Origin: Atkinsonella hypoxylon
Lineage: Eukaryota; Ascomycota; Sordariomycetes; Hypocreales; Clavicipitaceae
Assembly: GCA_000729835.1 (NCBI GenBank)
Contig: JFHB01000055.1
Span: forward strand, 1 to 64,000
Length of the DNA stretch: 64,000 nt
Reading direction: 5' to 3'
Positions 35,038 through 45,542 of this stretch are shown one piece after another (within the stretch, counting starts at the first letter, position 1; each line of letters starts with the position of its first letter). The notes beneath the pieces were generated by a model. That model was not told where the DNA came from. It ran no database searches and saw only the letters and a program-made list of their open reading frames with translations. The position numbers and the translations under genes were made by a program.

Positions 35038-37531
35038 TCATCTCCTCCGCCCCCCAGACGCACCGCCTGCGTCCCCCCTCTCCGCAAGACTAACCACCTC
35101 CTGGATACCAGCCGCCTCCTGCTCCTCCTCCAGAGCCGTAATCTCCTCCCTGCTATCCCACCACTTCTCCTCGCTAAGCTCAAACGCCTTGGCCTTGATC
35201 TCCTTGATGGCCAGCGTCTCGGGCTGGATATTCCTCCACCGCAGACTGGTCATGAGGATCTCTTGCCACTCGGCGGACGTGCGGACGAAGAATTCGCGTC
35301 GCGACTCGAACGGCTGTGGGAAGTTTGTTAGCGACTTGGTGCAAAGTGTGATTTGTAGGTGTGTGTATATGTAGGAATCGTGTGTTTGGGATACGGGCTT
35401 TTGCAGAGCGTCTAGAGCCCATGTAGACGTACCCTTGGGTGCGGAAGACCATCGTCAACAGGAGTGGCCGCTGTGTCCGAGTCATCCTCGGTAGGCGTGC
35501 ATGTTGGCTCTGACGATGTTTCCGATGATTCTTCTTGTTGCTGCTTCTTGCGCTTGCTCGGTGTATATAGCTGCTCAGTTGTGTCCTCCTGGTCTTCGTA
35601 ATCTTCCCCTTCTTCATCCTCTTCGTCATCATCGTATTCGTCCTCCTCATCATCCTCATCCTCGGATTCCTATGTTTTCCCATCCGAGTCAGCGATACCA
35701 GATCACAAAACAACAACAGAGACATTGATTGGGGATTAACGCTTACAATCCAATCTTCCACAGGCCGACTGAAGATCTCCTTGCATCCATCCAGCTTGTC
35801 CAGGTCAATTGCATACAAGTCATCAAAGGTGAACTCTCTATCGCCTTTCTCGAACGTTCCTCCATAAATGTAGAGCACATCGTTCTGAACTGTCAACTGA
35901 GCATTGAAGCGGACGTGAGGAGGTTCCATGGTCACGGGCATGTCCCTGATCGGCTTCTCGGCTGCTTCCGGTTCTTCAGTTGTCTTCTCGATTTCAATAC
36001 CATCGGTATCGTCCAGAGATGCACCCGTTTCCAGGGCGGCCAGTTGTCGGAGAAGCTCTTCCTCATTTGCCTGCGCGCGAGCACGACGCCCGACTCGCTG
36101 TTGATCAGAGGTCGCCTTCTTTTGTTGCCGGGGCTTCCGCAGAGTCAATGGCATGAATCGGTTACGTTCAATGTTCCATGCAAAAAGCTGATTGAAGAAC
36201 TCGCTGTCCATGCCTTCCTCGCTCTGCTCCACATCGTGTACGCCACCGAAAAGAATGCCACGGCCCTTGTGCCACGTCATAGTTGCGCCAGCACGAGAGG
36301 GATTGGGGGCATTGGCAGGCTTCTTCCGTCTCTCCCACCTGACTGTGGGCGGCGTGTTGGATGCTGCGTCCGCGGCTGGCAGGGCCATTCTCAAGAAGAA
36401 ACAGTCGTCATGGACTTTGGGAATCAAGACGTTCTTCTGTCCCAGGTTGGCCGAACCCTTGGCCGTCTTCTTCTTCAGAGCAACAGTAGCCTTAGCTCTG
36501 GAGTAACCGCCATACAGTACCGCACCCTGGTCACAGGGTAGCAATGTGAAGGAGGATCGAGCATCTGGCTTGAGCTGAGCTTGTGGCAAGGTCGGACAGT
36601 GCCATACATAGTTGACAGTGTCAAAAACCCACAGGTCAGCCAGGTATTTCGTCTGGTTCGAGGTATCTTGAAATCCGCCAAAAAGGATGATGTACTGCTT
36701 CCAGTAGGTCATGCGGTGACCACTCCTCGCCGGAGGACTCTTATCTTTACCCGGGACCTCAATCTTGGTCCATTCTCTCGTGGCAGGTTCTAGACGCCAA
36801 AAGTCCGAGTAGTGATGAAAAGTGCCTTGCTTCGGTGATGAAAACTCGCCGCCAAAGAGGTACACATGATTTGGATTCGAGGCCCGAGTCCAGGCATGTC
36901 CAGACCGAGGGAGAGGAGCATTGGGAGAGGTGACGCAGCGCCACTCGTCACGACTGATGTTGTAGATGTGGAGATGATTGTAAAATTGGGCCAAGGACCC
37001 GTTGAAGTACTCGCCTCCGAAAAGGAGGAGATTGTTGGTATCTGTCGGAGATGCCATCAAAGTGGATGCAGCCCTTGGTCTGGGCGGAGTACCGCACACA
37101 GTTTCTGTGATTTTGAGGAACTGCGCCTGCTGGCGGCGATACTCTTCCAGCACCTCTTCCAAGTCAACATCTTCCACATCACTGCCATCGACCTTGGCTG
37201 CCTTGTTCTTGGCCTTTTTCTCCCCTTTGGTTGCTTGCTTTGCCGCCTTTTCAGCCTATCTTTCAAAGTTAGCGTGGCAGACAAGGAGAGCACATTCATA
37301 ACCACGGAACACGATTGCCTCAAGCACATTGATTTTCTCTCTTCGTCTCTAGTAACAGAGACAAAAGACGGGCTAGGACCGAAAAGGATCCGAATAGCTG
37401 GATTCGAGGTGGCGTGGTAGCAGGAAAAGCATGGGTTGCAAGTGCCAAAGGTAAAAAGGTGATAGTTCCGGTGGAGGTACCTTCTTGGCCTTTTTGGCTT
37501 CCGAATTCTTCTTCTTGTTGTCCTTGCCCAT
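35038..37531 (-). CDS. KEL3: Kelch-repeat protein Kel3/KLHDC4 with DUF4110 tail
   Basis: Cytoplasmic Kelch beta-propeller protein of unknown biochemical role. Exons 37531-37481, 37255-35747, 35669-35433 and 35313-35038, 690 aa. The protein starts with a lysine-rich leader (MGKDNKKKNSEAKKAKK). EDVDLEEVLEEYRRQQAQF follows. Kelch repeats run from about residue 80 to 500 (LLLFGGEYFNG, VYLFGGEFSSP, IILFGGFQDTS, AVLYGGYSRA, GILFGGVHDVE, LYIYGGTFEKG). A very acidic Asp/Glu stretch opens exon 3. The end is the DUF4110 domain (RTSAEWQEILMTSLRW to EKWWDSREEI). The first intron is 225 nt, long for this window, but joins the basic leader in frame. In the acidic region the repeated GAT/GAG codons make alignment uncertain by a few residues only. 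Confidence 0.92.
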
Positions 37532-37706
37532 GATGGAGATGCGTTTTGAAATCAGTCTCGGGCAAGAGAGACAATTTGGGCTGGCGACTAGAGTCTAGAC
37601 TTATTATGAGGCATGCAGCAAGTGGTCGAGTTCGAGATGGAAAATAATCTCTGTGCCGAGCATGCGCGGGTTAACTGGCGACGATTGGTGGGTTAACGGG
37701 TCCCAA

Positions 37707-37745
37707 TTTTTCCATAGATTTTCCATAGATTTTCCATAGATTTTA
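37707..37745. repeat. 11 bp tandem repeat upstream of KEL3
   Basis: ATTTTCCATAG occurs three times in a row, the first copy with one extra T. It lies about 180 bp upstream of the KEL3 start codon. Confidence 0.9.
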
Positions 37746-38039
37746 CCATAACTAAAAGTTGGACCGCTAGGACTCGCAAATGCCACTAGTACTGGGTAAA
37801 AGAAAAGCGCGACCAATTGCCGGCCGGGATTAGCCAGGCAGGCCCTTCAACTTCAATTGGCTGCTGTAAGATTGCTCATGTTGCGAAATGTTTTTGAGCA
37901 ACCGGCGCGGGTGACGAAAAAGGGATCAAAATTTCCGTTCTGGATGGAAGGCTCTGTTCTGATGTTTTGAGGAATTCGTAAGCTTCCTGAAGTCTTGCCT
38001 TTGACGGAGTATTATGATGTGGATCGCCCATTTTTAGCA

Positions 38040-38663
38040 GCTTCAAAAAATTGCTAGCATATACTTAGTATATAGTTACAATCTATCCTTCTTTAATTTT
38101 GCATCGGTGACCTAACAGAGGGGAAGGAGCCTATCAACGGTCAGCTCAGAAATGAGTAAGACATAGTGCGGGGCTAAGTAAATTTTAATTAATGTACAAT
38201 TATATATAAATAAATATATCTTTTAGTAGCATTTATACCCTATATATCTACCTTATGCCTCCCTAGTAGATTCTAGCCTATAGAGTATAGAATACACTAT
38301 ATACCTAAGTAATCTACTAGTATTACATTCTAAATGCTTATAATAGCTTTATATAATATCTTTCTACTAAGATAATTAAGAGGATATTTTAAGTTAATCT
38401 AACGCTAGGCCTATATAGTCTCTGTACACTAGATACAGCTGTTAGTGAGTACTTAAAAGAGGGGCTTGTATCTCTGCAAAATCATACAGGGGTTGTATTG
38501 TACTAATTACACAGTATTAATTTCTAAGCAAGCGATCTAGAGTCTATAGAGCGCGCATTTCTATAGCACGATAAGCCTAGATATTAGTGTATATATTACT
38601 AAATATAAAAATGCTTAATTCGCATTCATATACTGTGCATTCTGCATATACCTAGCATATAGT
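38040..38663. other. AT-rich island, probably RIP-degraded repeat
   Basis: About 620 bp dominated by A, T and especially TA dinucleotides, with no open frame, between normal-GC flanks. In Pezizomycotina such patches are usually transposon copies mutated C to T by repeat-induced point mutation. No residual coding motif remains to name the element. Confidence 0.6.
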
Positions 38664-38700
38664 TACTCCGTACTACTCCGTACTACTCCGTACTCCGTAG
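38664..38700. repeat. Tandem TACTCCG motif
   Basis: TACTCCG(TAC) repeated four times, ending TACTCCGTAG, at the right edge of the AT-rich island. The same 9-mer TACTCCGTA appears singly at 21944, 28856 and 34263. Confidence 0.9.
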
Positions 38701-39144
38701 GCATATACTAAACGCTTTACCGCCTGCTATTCTGGCCAAAAATACACCCTTTTTTGGCTCCGCTCTGGACCAACGCACAGCACACATGGTCTGGACCTGA
38801 GATTGACTGGAACCCCGGGCCAGGGATCACCCGGCGGGACGCCACAAAGTAACTAATGATTAAACGTTCGGTTAGATCCATGCAGCACATCGGCTGCGAA
38901 ACCGAGGGAAACCGCACATATCCGGAATGAACAAGAACAAATCCCAGCGTGGGCCAGTCTGCGTTCACGATCAGGCCCACAATCGAGGTCAATTTCCGTG
39001 GCCTCGGTTGAACGGCTTGATGCAAGTAAGCGCGGTGTGTGTGTGTCTGACCCAAAGTCACCGTACCTAGATTCTTTCGACAAATACGCAGCCAAAGCCC
39101 GTCTCGGAAGTACCTTACTCGGCACACAACAGGCATTCTCCAGC

Positions 39145-39180
39145 CATTCTCCCGGCATTCTCCCGGCATTCTCCCGGCAT
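39145..39180. repeat. 11 bp tandem repeat
   Basis: CATTCTCCCGG occurs three times plus a partial fourth copy. Confidence 0.9.
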
Positions 39181-39802
39181 CAACGTCAAATCTACCTACC
39201 CAGCTCCTTGCCGCTCTGAGATGCCGGAGAGACAACCGTGTTTTCAAAAGCCCATGGCAGCTGGCTCGGCTATTGCCCCGCATGGAGCAAGATACCTCCA
39301 TTCCTATTCCGTATGCCAATCTGTACCATAATATAATAACGTGGGGAGTCCCACTAACGGTCCGAATAGTCCGTCCGTCGTCGTATCTATCGCACATCTC
39401 ACAACTCCACAATTCGGAAAATTTCACTCCAGGCCGTTGCATTAAACCCGCACGCACATTACCTTCTTAGGTATGTAGTAGGTATGTAGGTAGGCAACGG
39501 GCGGTCAATTTGGCCCGATCCTCGCTGCCTACTCCGCTCCGCTGTAAGTGCTAACTAGTGGTCGGATTAAAATGACACCCCGTGTAGTAGATACCCGGAA
39601 GTCCAGCCTCATCAGCACCAAAGAATCCGGACTGCCAAGCACTTTTAATATACTATCCGGCGACAACTTTCCATTTCGACTCGATAACTCCGTGGCAGCA
39701 ACCGTTACCTACCCCATGTCGTCCTCGTCCTCGTCCTCGTCCAGGTGCGGACGCAGAAGAACAGATGCCGCGAGCGTCCATGTCCATGGTCCTTCCTCAA
39801 GA

Positions 39803-39811
39803 CTATATAAA
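39803..39811 (+). promoter_or_regulatory. TATA box of the amidase gene
   Basis: CTATATAAA lies 95 bp upstream of the chosen ATG, the right distance for a TATA box with a transcript start about 40-60 nt before the start codon. Confidence 0.6.
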
Positions 39812-39905
39812 CCGGACGTCGCATCATGACCGCCGCAGTATCTGTCCTCTCATCTCTGGCAGCGGCCGCGATAATTCATTCTGCAACGCATCTCACTTGT
39901 TCAAG

Positions 39906-41546
39906 ATGATCGCCTCGGCCGCCTTCAAAGTTGTCTTGCTCCTGGCTTTCTCACTTTTGCCTCTTGGTTTCAACGCCTATTCGTTCCCTTCCCTTCTGGA
40001 TGCCACGCTTGAAGAACTTCGTCTTGGACTAGACTCAGGCGCTTTCTCTAGCGTAGAATTGACAGAGACCTACATTGCTCGAATCAAAGAGGTCACAAAT
40101 GACTTGCGACCGGTCAACGAGATCAATCCGGATGCATTGTCCATTGCTGCTGAGTTGGACATCCAGCGCAGCTATGGCTACGTCGAAATCGGACCTTTGC
40201 ACGGAATTCCGGTCCTCATCAAGGACGTTATCGCAACCTCCGACAAGATGAACAATACTGCGGGATCTTACGCGCTTGTTGGTGCCAAGACTAAGGAGGA
40301 TAGCACCGTTGCCGCTAAACTCCGAAAGGCCGGGGCTATCATTCTTGGCAAGACCAATTTGTCTCAATGGTCAAACTCGAGGAGCAACCTCTCGAGCCAT
40401 GGATGGTCAGCATATGGTGGACAGACAATCGGTGCCTATTTTCCTGATCAAGATCCCTTAGGATCTTCGTCGGGAAGTGCTGTGTCGTCGTCTATTGGAT
40501 TGGCATGGGCGTCTGTAGGAACCGAAACTGATGGCTCTATACTTTCACCGTCTTCGGTGAATAACATCGTTGGTCTCAAGCCGTCCGTCGGCCTCACCTC
40601 CCGATACCTGGTGATTCCTAATTCCGAGCGCTGCGATACCGTGGGGCCCATGACTCGGACGGTCAAGGATGCCGCCTATCTGCTAGCAGCTATTGCAGGT
40701 GCAGATGAAAAGGACAATTACACTTCGGCCATTCCTTTCAAGGACGGTCAGCTTCCTGATTATGTTGCCGCCTGCAGGTTGGATGGTCTGGTGGGCAAGA
40801 GAATCGGTGTGCCTCGATATTTGACAAAGTTGGATGCCAAAGAAGCAAACGGTCCTGTGATGAAGGCGTTCAACGCAACACTCGAGATACTCGAGTCCGC
40901 TGGTGCGGTAATCGTCCACAATGTCGATCTGCCTGGCCTGAAGCATATCTACGGCCCTGAATATGAAGTCATCTTCAAAGCCGAGCTCGTTGCCACTCTT
41001 CAAAAGAACTACCTAGAGCTCTTGACCACCAACCCGGCCAACATCAAGAACCTGAAGCAATTGACCGAGTTCACAAAGTCAAATCCGAAGGAAGAATACC
41101 CCCAGCGAGACACCATCATCTGGGAACAAGCCCTGGCTTTGGGGTTCGACAACACGTCTCCCGAGTTCTGGGGCAACTACTCCAAGCAAGTGTACAATTC
41201 GGGGCCCATGGGAGTCCTTGGCGCCCTGCAGAACCACACTCTGGATGCTCTCGTTGCCCCGACACAGTACATGCCTTCGATGGTGTCTTTTGTCGGCTGT
41301 CCAGTCATTACGGTTCCCATGGGCAAGTGGCCCGAGGGCACGCCCGTGGAACAGGACACTTTCGGCAGCCTGAATCAGTCTGCACCCAACCTGCCATTCG
41401 GTATCGGCTTCGCTAGTGCACCATTTGAAGAAGAAAAGTTGTTTGAAATTGCCTACGCTTTCGAACAAAGATCCAACGTCCGCCAACAAGTTCATCCATA
41501 TCGGCAGCCCAAGACAGAATTGGAGGATGTGATTTGGAAGCATTGA
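39906..41546 (+). CDS. Secreted amidase (amidase signature family)
   Basis: Ser-Ser-Lys hydrolase that cleaves carboxamides; substrate not predictable. One uninterrupted exon, 546 aa. A hydrophobic leader (KVVLLLAFSLLPLG) with probable cleavage near residue 24 predicts export. Catalytic residues as seen: K106 in GIPVLIKDV, the cis-serine within the GSSSGSAVSS segment at 186-195, and nucleophile S211 in TETDGSI. The region matches the usual G-GSS-G and DTGGSI motifs except that one glycine is replaced in each. PVITVPMGKWPEGTP near the end is a family motif. The chosen ATG is the one that exposes the signal peptide. The frame is open 47 codons further up, but that part overlaps the TATA box. 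Several N-glycosylation sequons occur. It is convergent with TGS1, 198 bp apart. Confidence 0.93.
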   Translation: MIASAAFKVVLLLAFSLLPLGFNAYSFPSLLDATLEELRLGLDSGAFSSVELTETYIARIKEVTNDLRPVNEINPDALSIAAELDIQRSYGYVEIGPLHGIPVLIKDVIATSDKMNNTAGSYALVGAKTKEDSTVAAKLRKAGAIILGKTNLSQWSNSRSNLSSHGWSAYGGQTIGAYFPDQDPLGSSSGSAVSSSIGLAWASVGTETDGSILSPSSVNNIVGLKPSVGLTSRYLVIPNSERCDTVGPMTRTVKDAAYLLAAIAGADEKDNYTSAIPFKDGQLPDYVAACRLDGLVGKRIGVPRYLTKLDAKEANGPVMKAFNATLEILESAGAVIVHNVDLPGLKHIYGPEYEVIFKAELVATLQKNYLELLTTNPANIKNLKQLTEFTKSNPKEEYPQRDTIIWEQALALGFDNTSPEFWGNYSKQVYNSGPMGVLGALQNHTLDALVAPTQYMPSMVSFVGCPVITVPMGKWPEGTPVEQDTFGSLNQSAPNLPFGIGFASAPFEEEKLFEIAYAFEQRSNVRQQVHPYRQPKTELEDVIWKH

Positions 41547-41744
41547 GAGATATTCGTCCTCCTCTTTTATCGACTCCTCGATCTTAAGTAGAGAGAGTAA
41601 AATACTGTAACATCTAGTTTGTAATATTTGCTTTGCATGGCCGAAGATTCTGAGCGATACACGTCAGCTTTTCATAGACAAATTTTTTTTTTTAAAAAAA
41701 AAGCATCATAAATCTCACCAGTCCTCATCTTCTCTATTGAAAAT

Positions 41745-42748
41745 TCATGATTCTGAAGAACACGCCGGTATATATGCAGCCATAGCCTTGCTTGCCCCCT
41801 CCATACAGTACTGTACAACGTCAATCTTTCTGTCATCCTCAGGAGCCAGCCTCGCGACTTGTCGAATGTCACTCGTCCTGGGTAAGAACAGGACATGATC
41901 CATCTTATGGTAAGCCGAATGCAACTTCTCCAAATTATACGGCTGCATGTTGCTCAGGTCAAACACCTCGTCGGTGCGATATCCTGGTCCTCCCCACGGC
42001 GGGCTGGCAAACAGCACTGCCCTGGACATGTCGATCCGTAAGTCGGGATGGAGCTCCTCCGGTCGGTTATACAATAGGTCTAGGTAGGTAAAGCTATCTG
42101 CGTGAACCCAGGTGATCAACGAAGGGTCCACCTCATACAGCTCTGCATTATTTTGAGCGCACGCGAGCGTGGACGGGTCGTGCTCAATCGCGATGATGCG
42201 CTTCCAGCGTTGGCTGAGGGCGAAGGCGATGGTGTTACCTCCCGCCCCGGCGAAAACGTCGATGAGGATGTCCTTTGATGAATCCATGCTGCTCATTTCA
42301 TGGGCAATTTGGCTGAAGGTGGTCAGTATGAGCGGTGATTTACCTCCCGCCTAGAACCCAGGACGATGTATTGGTACGGGTCGTATGAACAAGAAAAGGT
42401 CTCTAACTTGAGCTCGGAAACAGCTTACTTGGCGACTGGTTCAGGAGTCACGCCGAACCATGCATCGTCGGTCATGTACACGCCTTCATCATACCATGAG
42501 AATATGGAGTATCTTTGAGAAAAGTATCTACCGCAGAAATTAGAACCTGACATTGAGCGACACCGCTGAGGGCAGCACATGACATGACATGACATGACAA
42601 GACAGGGAACTTACTTCTGAATATCCCACGGTACCTGATGTTTGCCCTCGTAGTGTTTGCATTCGTCTGTAAGAGGAAACCTGTCTGCTGGCTCGAGGGC
42701 GTAACTGGTTGATATGATTGGGACATGCGGCTCATGAGCGCTGCCCAT
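41745..42748 (-). CDS. TGS1: Trimethylguanosine synthase Tgs1
   Basis: Nuclear/nucleolar methyltransferase that converts m7G caps of snRNAs and snoRNAs to trimethylguanosine. Exons 42748-42615, 42527-42429 and 42312-41745, 266 aa. The first exon leads to HQVPWDIQK, which splices to YFSQRYSIFSWYDEG and VYMTDDAWFGVTPEPVA, the conserved Tgs1 core. The SAM site is IDVFAGAGGNTIAFA, and the acidic loop is IAIEHDP. The catalytic motif is SPPWGGPGY. The ATG at 42748 sits in a strong context (AAA at -3 to -1). The size is that of the compact fungal enzymes without the long amino-terminal region of the animal protein. Introns are 87 and 116 nt. The first intron holds an ACATG pentanucleotide run. It shares a 312 bp promoter with the GRASP gene. 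Confidence 0.92.
42576..42600. repeat. ACATG pentanucleotide run inside TGS1 intron 1
   Basis: About four to five copies of ACATG in the intron 42528-42614. Length change here would alter an 87 nt intron. Confidence 0.85.
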
Positions 42749-43060
42749 TTTGACTTGATGACCTTGAGTTCCGGCCTCGCCAAGAGGCCTCTGTTTGAAA
42801 AATAAGAGCTAATCGTGAGCTTGTCCAAGTTGTGGATTTGATGTGGATCTCGTCATTTTCCCTGCCTGCAACGGTGCACACGCACCAGACCCCACCGGGA
42901 CTTGACAGCTTGCGATGGCCTCACACGACGTGCATACCAGGCCATAATACCTCTGCCAAGTCTCGACCACGAAAGCACAGTCTTTCCTCGTATTCTGTGC
43001 ATGAAAGAATAAACCCGAAACCACACCTATCTGTATGAGGTGATTCCCAACGCGACAGCC
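42749..43060. promoter_or_regulatory. Bidirectional promoter TGS1/GRASP
   Basis: 312 bp between divergent start codons. I see no clear TATA or CCAAT box on either strand. Confidence 0.5.
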
Positions 43061-44247
43061 ATGTTCAACGCGCTCAACCGGTTCATGTCCCGTCTGGACG
43101 GCGATCAGCCCCAGCGACGGAACGACCAAGGATCCTTTGGTTTCCAGGTCTTGCGGAACACGAACCTCGAACTCGCGGTTGAGCCGTGGTTTGACTTCAT
43201 TGTTGGCATCAACGGGCGCCCAATTGTACGATGAGAAGCACTCTCGCACCTCGCACTGATTCCCCAATAGCTTTGTTCGATGCTGACACGGACGCCGATT
43301 CCTGGCGCACCCGTTCCTTTCTAGGAAGATCCCGAGCCTTCTCTCTTCGCACAGGAAGTGCGCAACTGCGCCGGCGGCAGTGTGTCTCTCGGGTTATGGA
43401 ACGCAAAGGTAGGTGGTTTCTTTGAAGCCAGCTTGGAGAGGTGAATCCCAATTCTGTCCCACAACGCTACTTATCTGACATGGCGGCAAACCTGTAGGGT
43501 CAAAGAACGAGGGAATTACACGCTCCTGTTCCTCAAGCCACAGCTTCACTGGGCCTCACCCTTCAGTATTCTCCGATAGCCCTCGCCGCAAATGTCTGGC
43601 ACGTCTTAGATGTTGCCGCCAAGTCTCCAGCCGACCAAGGCGGCCTCCTACCATATAGCGACTACATTCTCGGCAGCCCAGAGGGCTCACTACAAGGCGA
43701 AGGATCGCTGGGAGAACTTGTCGAGGACCACATTGGCCGGCCATTGCGGTTGTTCGTATACAACAACGAATACAATGTGACAAGAGAAGTGACCATTTAC
43801 CCCAGTCGAGGCTGGGGCGGCGAGGGAGCTCTGGGTTGTGTTCTGGGGTACGGCGCCTTACACCGATTACCTGCTCCATTGAGCGAGCCCGTCAACGCTC
43901 CCGGCGAGACCATGTTTGATGGAGGGGCGAACCAGGAACAATCTGTCTTCGTGCCAGCAGATGCTTCGGCGGCTGCGCCGACGACAGGAGGTGACTATCT
44001 GGTACCGGCACAGATTGTATCTGCTGATTCAACATCGCCACCACCGGCCCGATCTGCCGTCAAGAAGAAGGATAGACAGCACGGCGTAAACAACACGTTT
44101 ATGGATGACTACTTCAAAGAGGAAGAGAAGAAGAGCAGAGACGCAGACAATGCCCCGTCAAGCAAGGGAGCCGGGGTACCACCTCCTCCAAAGGCTGGAA
44201 GTCCACCCAAGGCAGAGTCAAGTACGGAGCAGCAGAAGGAAGGCTAG
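43061..44247 (+). CDS. GRH1: Golgi reassembly stacking protein (GRASP/Grh1)
   Basis: Peripheral Golgi/ER-exit-site protein that tethers early Golgi membranes and COPII carriers and takes part in unconventional secretion. Exons 43061-43225, 43325-43408 and 43498-44247, 332 aa. Two tandem PDZ-like GRASP domains are visible. The first runs from GSFGFQVLRN through EPWFDFIVGINGRPI to RNCAGGSVSLGLWNAK. The second runs from LGLTLQYSPIALA through DQGGLLPYSDYILGSPEG to LFVYNNEYNVTREVTIYPSRGWGGEGALGC, then GYGALHRLP. The tail is proline/serine-rich and highly charged. The chosen ATG is the first in the exon. No myristoylation glycine follows it, as in yeast Grh1, where the amino terminus is instead acetylated. 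It is convergent with OST2, 245 bp apart. Confidence 0.94.
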
Positions 44248-44492
44248 TGAGATGGGCATTACATGAGATACATGACTCCACGAATTGAGTTTCCTATTGA
44301 CCTTTCAACGCACAACAACCAATATCTTGGCGAAATGTGACTGGAGGCCAGCTGTGCTGATGACCCCATGCGATATATTGAATTCTGGTTGTTCCGAGTG
44401 TAAATTCTTGACAGTCTGACATGTCTTCTATAATGGCCCTACCCGCCGCATTCCAAAGCTTCATTACTGCCTAGTACTGTAGTTCTAGCCCC

Positions 44493-45117
44493 TCAATTGA
44501 TGAAGTTGACGCAGAAGAAATGTAGAATCAGGCTGCAGACGACAAAATCGGCAAACGCCCTGCACCGCACCCGTTAGCCTAGCTCAATCACACGCACAGA
44601 AAGACGGGACAGTATCTATCCTCTCGTTACCTTTCGGGAGAAACAGCAGGGAATTCGCTCTTGTTCGCAGCGGTAGTCTGTATTCGCAGCGACACTGCAA
44701 CCAAGTCAGTGATGTTCTCCGTCGTGATGGGATGTGTGTTCACGAACCCGTCAAGACGAATTGGCCGACCGTGGCGCCGAAACCAGAGAGGAAAGCATTG
44801 AATGGCTGTATGCTCAGTCAGAAATGCGGATAGGGAGTGAGAAGGAGAAGAAAGCGTACGTAGTTGCCCGCGAGGACGCAGTACAAGAACTGCAAGCCAC
44901 CCACGACGACGAGGAAAAGGAGAAAGACATCAACTAATTTGGTTCGCTGCGGAGTCTCCTTCATGTAGTGATGGTAGATATTGAAGAGAACTTCATCCCA
45001 ATTCGCACGGGCGCCCTTGGTGGCCTTGGCTGGTAATGGGACAGGAGCAGCATCCTGGGCTACGATGGGAGGTGTAGGCGTTGTAGGTCTCTCGCGAGCG
45101 CTCTTCTTGGGGGCCAT
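44493..45117 (-). CDS. OST2: Oligosaccharyltransferase subunit Ost2/DAD1
   Basis: Small ER membrane subunit of the oligosaccharyltransferase that N-glycosylates nascent proteins. Exons 45117-44860, 44805-44748, 44694-44631 and 44559-44493, 148 aa. Introns are only 54, 53 and 71 nt. A 35-residue Pro/Lys-rich cytosolic leader starts MAPKKSARERP. The DAD core follows: WDEVLFNIYHHYMKETPQRTK, three hydrophobic segments (DVFLLFLVVVGGLQFLYCVL, FLSGFGATVGQFVLTVSL, FADFVVCSLILHFF) and the conserved end CVNFIN. The loop LRIQTTAANKSEF before the last segment is typical. The identification is secure because each exon continues the family alignment in frame. Confidence 0.94.
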
Positions 45118-45542
45118 GTTGGAAATTACGGAATCTGTACGGCGCTTGGATCTGGCGGGGGGCAAATTAGGGATTTGGACGCTCGTTTCTGGCCGTCGTG
45201 CCTGGTGAAGCGCGGTTTGCATTGGACATGGTTCTATCGAAGCAGCTTGCATATGGACACGAAAGCTCCAGAAGAGGTCAACTCCCTCTGATTGGCTACG
45301 GGGCCTCGGGAGAGAGCGAGCGAAGTGTTGCGGTGGGGAATTCTGGTGTCGACCCACACATGTCATCAGCGTGGTTCGGTTGTAATTGACATTGATTGAT
45401 TTTCTCTCGCGAATAGCCCTGCGTGCCAGTTATTCAAGACCATCGTCGTTTTTTGGGTTTTCAGGAACAACCGGTTGTTCTTCACAGATGAACAAGTTTT
45501 TTTTTTTCTATCGCACAAGATAATCGACGATCCATCATCAAC
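45118..45542. promoter_or_regulatory. Bidirectional promoter OST2/TMEM14
   Basis: 425 bp between divergent start codons. A reverse CCAAT box in good context (GATTGGCT) lies at 45291-45295, and a T run precedes the TMEM14 start. Confidence 0.6.

Larger units (their letters stand above)
37746..39802. other. Intergenic region KEL3/amidase
   Basis: 2.1 kb without a supported gene. It contains the AT-rich island and its CCGTACTA tail, an 11 bp tandem at 39145-39180, a TAGGTATGTAG stretch at 39468-39495 and a CTCGTC hexamer run at 39719-39743 close to the amidase promoter. A 246-codon minus frame at 38717-39457 has no recognisable motif and crosses the tandem. Confidence 0.45.

Noticed and set aside
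38717..39457. 246-codon open frame on the minus strand
   Set aside because: It crosses an 11 bp tandem repeat, has no recognisable motif, and uses Arg/Cys/Ser-rich composition typical of chance frames. Its ends do not fit splice or promoter signals.
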